Below, piece by piece: positions 60,331 to 64,000 of a DNA stretch of 64,000 nucleotides (within the stretch, counting starts at the first letter, position 1; each line of letters opens with the position of its first letter). Position numbers and translations under genes: made by a program. The stretch spans positions 39,254,148 to 39,318,147 of the forward strand of contig JAOANR010000008.1 of NCBI GenBank assembly GCA_030278955.1, given 5' to 3'. Origin of the DNA: Hygrophila difformis (Eukaryota > Streptophyta > Magnoliopsida > Lamiales > Acanthaceae). The notes under the pieces are model-generated. The model was not told the DNA's origin. It was given only the letters and a program-made list of their open reading frames with translations, and searched no databases.

Positions 60331-60347
60331 CCCCGGCAACGGCGCCA
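60331..60347 (-). promoter_or_regulatory. Primer binding site, tRNA-Asp (Athila)
   Basis: The minus strand reads TGGCGCCGTTGCCGGGG, immediately after the LTR end at 60348. A second complete copy lies inside the LTR at 60593-60609. Confidence 0.93.
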
Positions 60348-63300
60348 TGAAACTTTTGACAATTTCGTCCACACGAGCGTTTTCCAAAATATACCAGGTT
60401 AGATTTATTAAATGAAAAGAGTTATGATTCACGGGAAAGGGTTTAGGGATATATCAAGATTATTAGTCTTTTTATTACTCAAGTGTGGTGCTTTGATTTC
60501 AAATGGCGCTGTGGTCCTCTCTGTCATGAAATGTTGACAAATCTCATGGCACAGCCGGGATAGATTGACCTTCAGCCTGTCACACTGAGGATCCCCGGCA
60601 ACGGCGCCATGAAACTTTTGACAATTTCGTCCACACGAGCGTTTTCCAAAATATACCAGGTTAGATTTATTAAATGAAAAGAGTTATGATTCACGGGAAA
60701 GGGTTTAGGGATATATCAAGATTATTAGTCTTTTTATTACTCAAGTGTGGTGCTTTGATTTCAAATGGCGCTGTGGTCCTCTCTGTCATGAAATGTTGAC
60801 AAATCTCATGGCACAGCCGGGATAGATTGACCTTCAGCCTGTCACACTGAGGATCCCCAGCAAATATGCCATGATACTTCTCATCAATTCTTGCCTTAAG
60901 ATTTCCTGCCATGAAACTTTTGACTGATTCCCACTACATGAGTATTTTCCGAAAAATCATGATCCTGGTTTAGGTTTTATTTAATGAACCCAATTTATGA
61001 TGGTGGAGTTGTGATTAGGGATATATTTATAAGTAGTCATGTTTTTATTGCTCGTGTTTAAGAAACTGTGGCCCGAAAGCGCACGGTGTCAAAAATTGCA
61101 GTAATTTATAGTAAGACCGGATCGTTCACTGGAGGATGTGCGATAGAAGCAGGGCCCACGTCGTTTTACTAGATTTTCCATTCGTAATGCTCAATAGGTT
61201 TGAAAATTGATTAATAACTACTGACATGAATTTAAACTAGGTTACAAAAGCATTTAAATCTTACTCTACAAAGCGGATAAATCTATTCTAGAAAGCGGGT
61301 GAAAATTATTCTAAGAATGCAATAAACATTAAAGCAGGAAAAATTACATTGTGCCAACCGTGAAGCTGAATCACAACGTAGACAGAAGGGACAGGAAGAA
61401 AAGAATGAAAATTGGACAAGATTGAGATAAAGCAATATTAAACTTCCATTTTTATACACAGATCTTTGTTTGGGATAATTCTATCAGATAGTTAATTCTC
61501 ATGCTCTCAATAATGCTTTCCCTTAAACAGACAGGTACTTACAATATGAGTTTACATGTTCTTAAGACCGCAAATTCTAAGATACCACTGATTCGTAACT
61601 GCCCTGGCCTGGATGTGTTACTTCATCTGTGGTGGAAAAGCAACACCCGACATATCATTTATTGAAATGCCAAGTACTACTATCATTCTCCCATGTCACA
61701 CCCAAAGATTCTAATCAAGTTCTGAACTATCCCTTAACTGTCAATCCTAGTAGCAGTTACACAACTCTCAATACAACCAAGTGACCTCTAATGAAAGCGG
61801 TTAAAAGAAGGCAGTAAAGAAAGCATTTAAAACCTATCACTCGGAGGTTTTGAAAATCTGACCCTGGTAGTAAAAGACAGCTCCCCATCAGGATGAAGGA
61901 GTATGGATCAAGAATTCCCGGCTCTTGGTGAACCACTAGTGTGTTCACTTCCTTCCGGGTGATTATGAGATACAAACTAATGAAACGAACTAATGATTTA
62001 GTTCGTTCCGGATGCACTCACTCAGGACTCAAAAATAGGCTTTGGCAGAAGAGGATAGAAGTTGAAAGAAAACTCAACCCTATCTTAGAAAATAACCAAG
62101 GCCTAGATGATGTTCCTCTGAGATTATTTACTACACTGTATTTGAGTCCAAGTGGACCCCATCTCGGTGTAATATTTAATCTTAGATTTCCAACAAACAG
62201 CAATTTTGGAAAATGACGGATTTGAAAATCATTCCCTATCAGGTACTAGATTCTCAGTTAAAACACAGACCCTCTCAGTCTAGGCGAGACCTAATCGCTG
62301 AATCTGTTTCTAATTCCCCAAAATACAACCCTTGACAGGATATGAATTAGTCATAACTGAAGAATTTATTCCTTACTCAGATCCGGATTTTATGAGGAGA
62401 TTTTTGTTGGAAATTTAATAAGCAATATCTCTTAAGATCTAGACTTCTATTGTCCAAGGGAAGGATCCCAAAATAATTACAGACCACAATAGTACATAAT
62501 ATTATCATGCATAAAGATATAGGGAAGTGTAAAATTAATTGACCCAAAATATAAATGCGGGTCTAGACAGAAGGTGAAACACAGATATGAAGTGGTCGAG
62601 GGACCAAAGTAATGGCAGAATAATCAGGTGGACTGTAAACATCTACTGTCCAATCTCCCAATTACTCGGATGGAGCGAATTTAGACAGCTTAGACCCTAT
62701 AATGGTGGTGTCAATACCAGTTGGGCCTCCACTGTCTGTGAATTCGGATAAAAACCTACATGCTTCCCTTCTATAATGATCGTCAGTGGGCATTGACTGA
62801 TGCCAACTGATTCCCATTACAGATTGGACTTCGGGTTTGGAAATTAAGAAAAGAAAAATAAAACTGTATCTGGATGGAAGTCAGCTGAGCAGCTATTATA
62901 ACCCCGGATGGGCGAACCGCCAAGGCTTCCACTGACAGTCATCCAGACCATGCAAAATATCAATTAGTAATTAATACCCAGAATACGAGCTAGTTATCCA
63001 TGAGGGAATACCCGCCAACATTAATCTGATGTATTCTTTACTAATTGTTACACACAACACGCAAAGACAAAATCAAAAAGAAATAAAAGAAGATTCCTTG
63101 TATGAGAGACATTGGTTTCTCATGCAAGGTGGTGGATTGGGTCCACGATTGATGGTCTTAAATAATCCTTCCTACCATAATTAATTACAGTCCGGATTAT
63201 CTGTTTAAGCCATCAAGATTTTGTTTATAGAAGAGTGTTTTAATGGCAATTGAACAAAGGTCCTTTAATCATGATGATTGTTGATGTGTAATTATTGCTA

Positions 63301-64000
63301 ATGTCACTCTTTAATCATTAATGACTCAAGGGTTCAATTAATTAAATGATGCAAATGGAGAATCAAAATTTGGGCAGCATAACACCCTATATTGCAATGC
63401 CAGAATGTTACACCTTAACCCGTGGGGTTATGATGTGAGTGTTGCAATATAATGTAGGAAGAGAATGAAGATTGTTTGAGATTAAATAGAGAGAGGGGAA
63501 CCTTTGTCGCGATACCATAAATTTTGTCGCGGACCGAGGTCCGCGGCATGGGTATCCCGACAAGTTTTTAGAATTTTTGGCAGCATAACGCCTCTTTGTC
63601 GCTATGCAAGATTTTATCGCGGAACGTGGTTCCGCGACAAGAGTGTTTCGCGACAACGAATTTTCTGAAAATTCTTAAAGCATTTGAACCTTTGTCGCTA
63701 TGCATGGAAATTCTGTCGCGGAACGTGGTTCCGCGACAAAGTGGTTCCGCGACAAAGTGTTCAAAGGATAAAGAACATGGCATAATTTTTCTGTCTCAGA
63801 ACGAGATTTTGTCACGGAACGTGGTTCCGCGACAAGTGGATTCCGCGACAAAAAGCCATGCAGACAAAATGCAAGAGTTTGGCTCCTTTGTCGCTATGCA
63901 TGGAAAGGTTTTGTCGCGGAACGTGGCTCCGCGACAAGGTGTTCCGCGACAAAGGGTTTTAAATTATGGAGACAAGTGTCTTGAAACACCTTGGTCGCGG
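60348..64000 (-). repeat. 5' (right) LTR of Athila, truncated by window edge
   Basis: Matches the left LTR from its first base, including the two 262-bp head units (60348-60609 and 60610-60871), the diverged third start, and the GTCGCG array (from about 63500). By the left LTR's length it should end about 1.4 kb beyond the window. No genes are supported. Confidence 0.93.

Larger units (their letters stand above)
44773..64000 (-). mobile_element. Large young Athila element carrying an F-box gene, truncated by window edge
   Basis: Minus-strand order is 5' LTR (from beyond 64000 to 60348), tRNA-Asp primer site, gag, pol, F-box gene with its own upstream array, non-coding block, polypurine tract, 3' LTR (49795-44773). 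It disrupts the gag of element E; the left flank CCGCC (44768-44772) is the likely target duplication. Where both LTRs are visible (about 3.65 kb) I count only about twenty differences, so it is young. Pol is fully open. Confidence 0.93.

Noticed and set aside
1..64000. tRNA or rRNA genes
   Set aside because: Only the primer-site complements of tRNA-Asp and tRNA-iMet were seen, with no cloverleaf or rRNA motifs.

Overview
The window looks like heterochromatin of a flowering plant, probably a eudicot. Almost every base belongs to a transposable element: Ty3/gypsy retrotransposons of the Athila/Tat type (tRNA-Asp primer site) and the Tekay/Del chromovirus type (tRNA-iMet primer site), an RNase H-bearing L1-type LINE, a CACTA DNA transposon, a Stowaway-like MITE and a non-coding LARD. 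No intact ordinary host gene is visible in its own locus. Two host-derived pieces are present: a broken multi-exon coiled-coil gene, and an F-box gene carried inside an Athila element.

Layout. 1-~6440: a minus-strand Athila/Tat-type element with only gag and protease; its 3' LTR lies left of the window. 6587-8158 plus 22872-23016: a decayed coiled-coil gene (minus), split by a LARD (8159-22871, TSD ACGGG). A CACTA element (8704-15826, TSD TTT) sits inside the LARD's left LTR, and the other LTR preserves the empty site. 23017-23158: the first ~140 bp of a plus-strand LTR element (F). 23159-31129: a minus-strand LINE that interrupts F; the LINE is split by a Tekay-type solo LTR (26931-29812, TSD ATAAT) that carries a MITE (29350-29608). 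At 31130 a plus-strand Tekay element (E) enters the LINE. E's 5' LTR is split by a complete Tekay element (D, 32209-43307, TSD TCCAT). E's gag is cut at 44773 by a large, young minus-strand Athila element that runs past the right edge. The nesting is therefore coiled-coil gene > F > LINE > E > D and Athila.

How the pieces work together. The Athila element encodes gag, protease, RT, RNase H and integrase, with a gag frameshift and a gag/pol TAG but an open 1403-codon pol. Downstream of pol, where Athila elements may carry an env-like gene, it holds a two-exon F-box gene in the same orientation. That gene has matching splice phase, a 5' leader and an upstream array of covarying GTCGCG hairpins. 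The same hairpins lie upstream of the TATA box in the Athila LTRs. The gag-pro element at the left edge has the same layout: a palindrome array, then a leader-like CT-rich region, then a polypurine/hairpin module, then a shared non-coding block. This suggests a reusable accessory slot in these elements.

Other structure not captured by ordinary features includes a primer-binding site trapped inside the Athila LTR by a 262-bp tandem duplication of the LTR head, covarying hairpins and a ~190-bp degenerate periodicity in Tekay LTRs, an extra coiled-coil/acidic leader ORF in element D, and a dispersed polypurine-plus-hairpin module. All comparisons were made by eye from the sequence.
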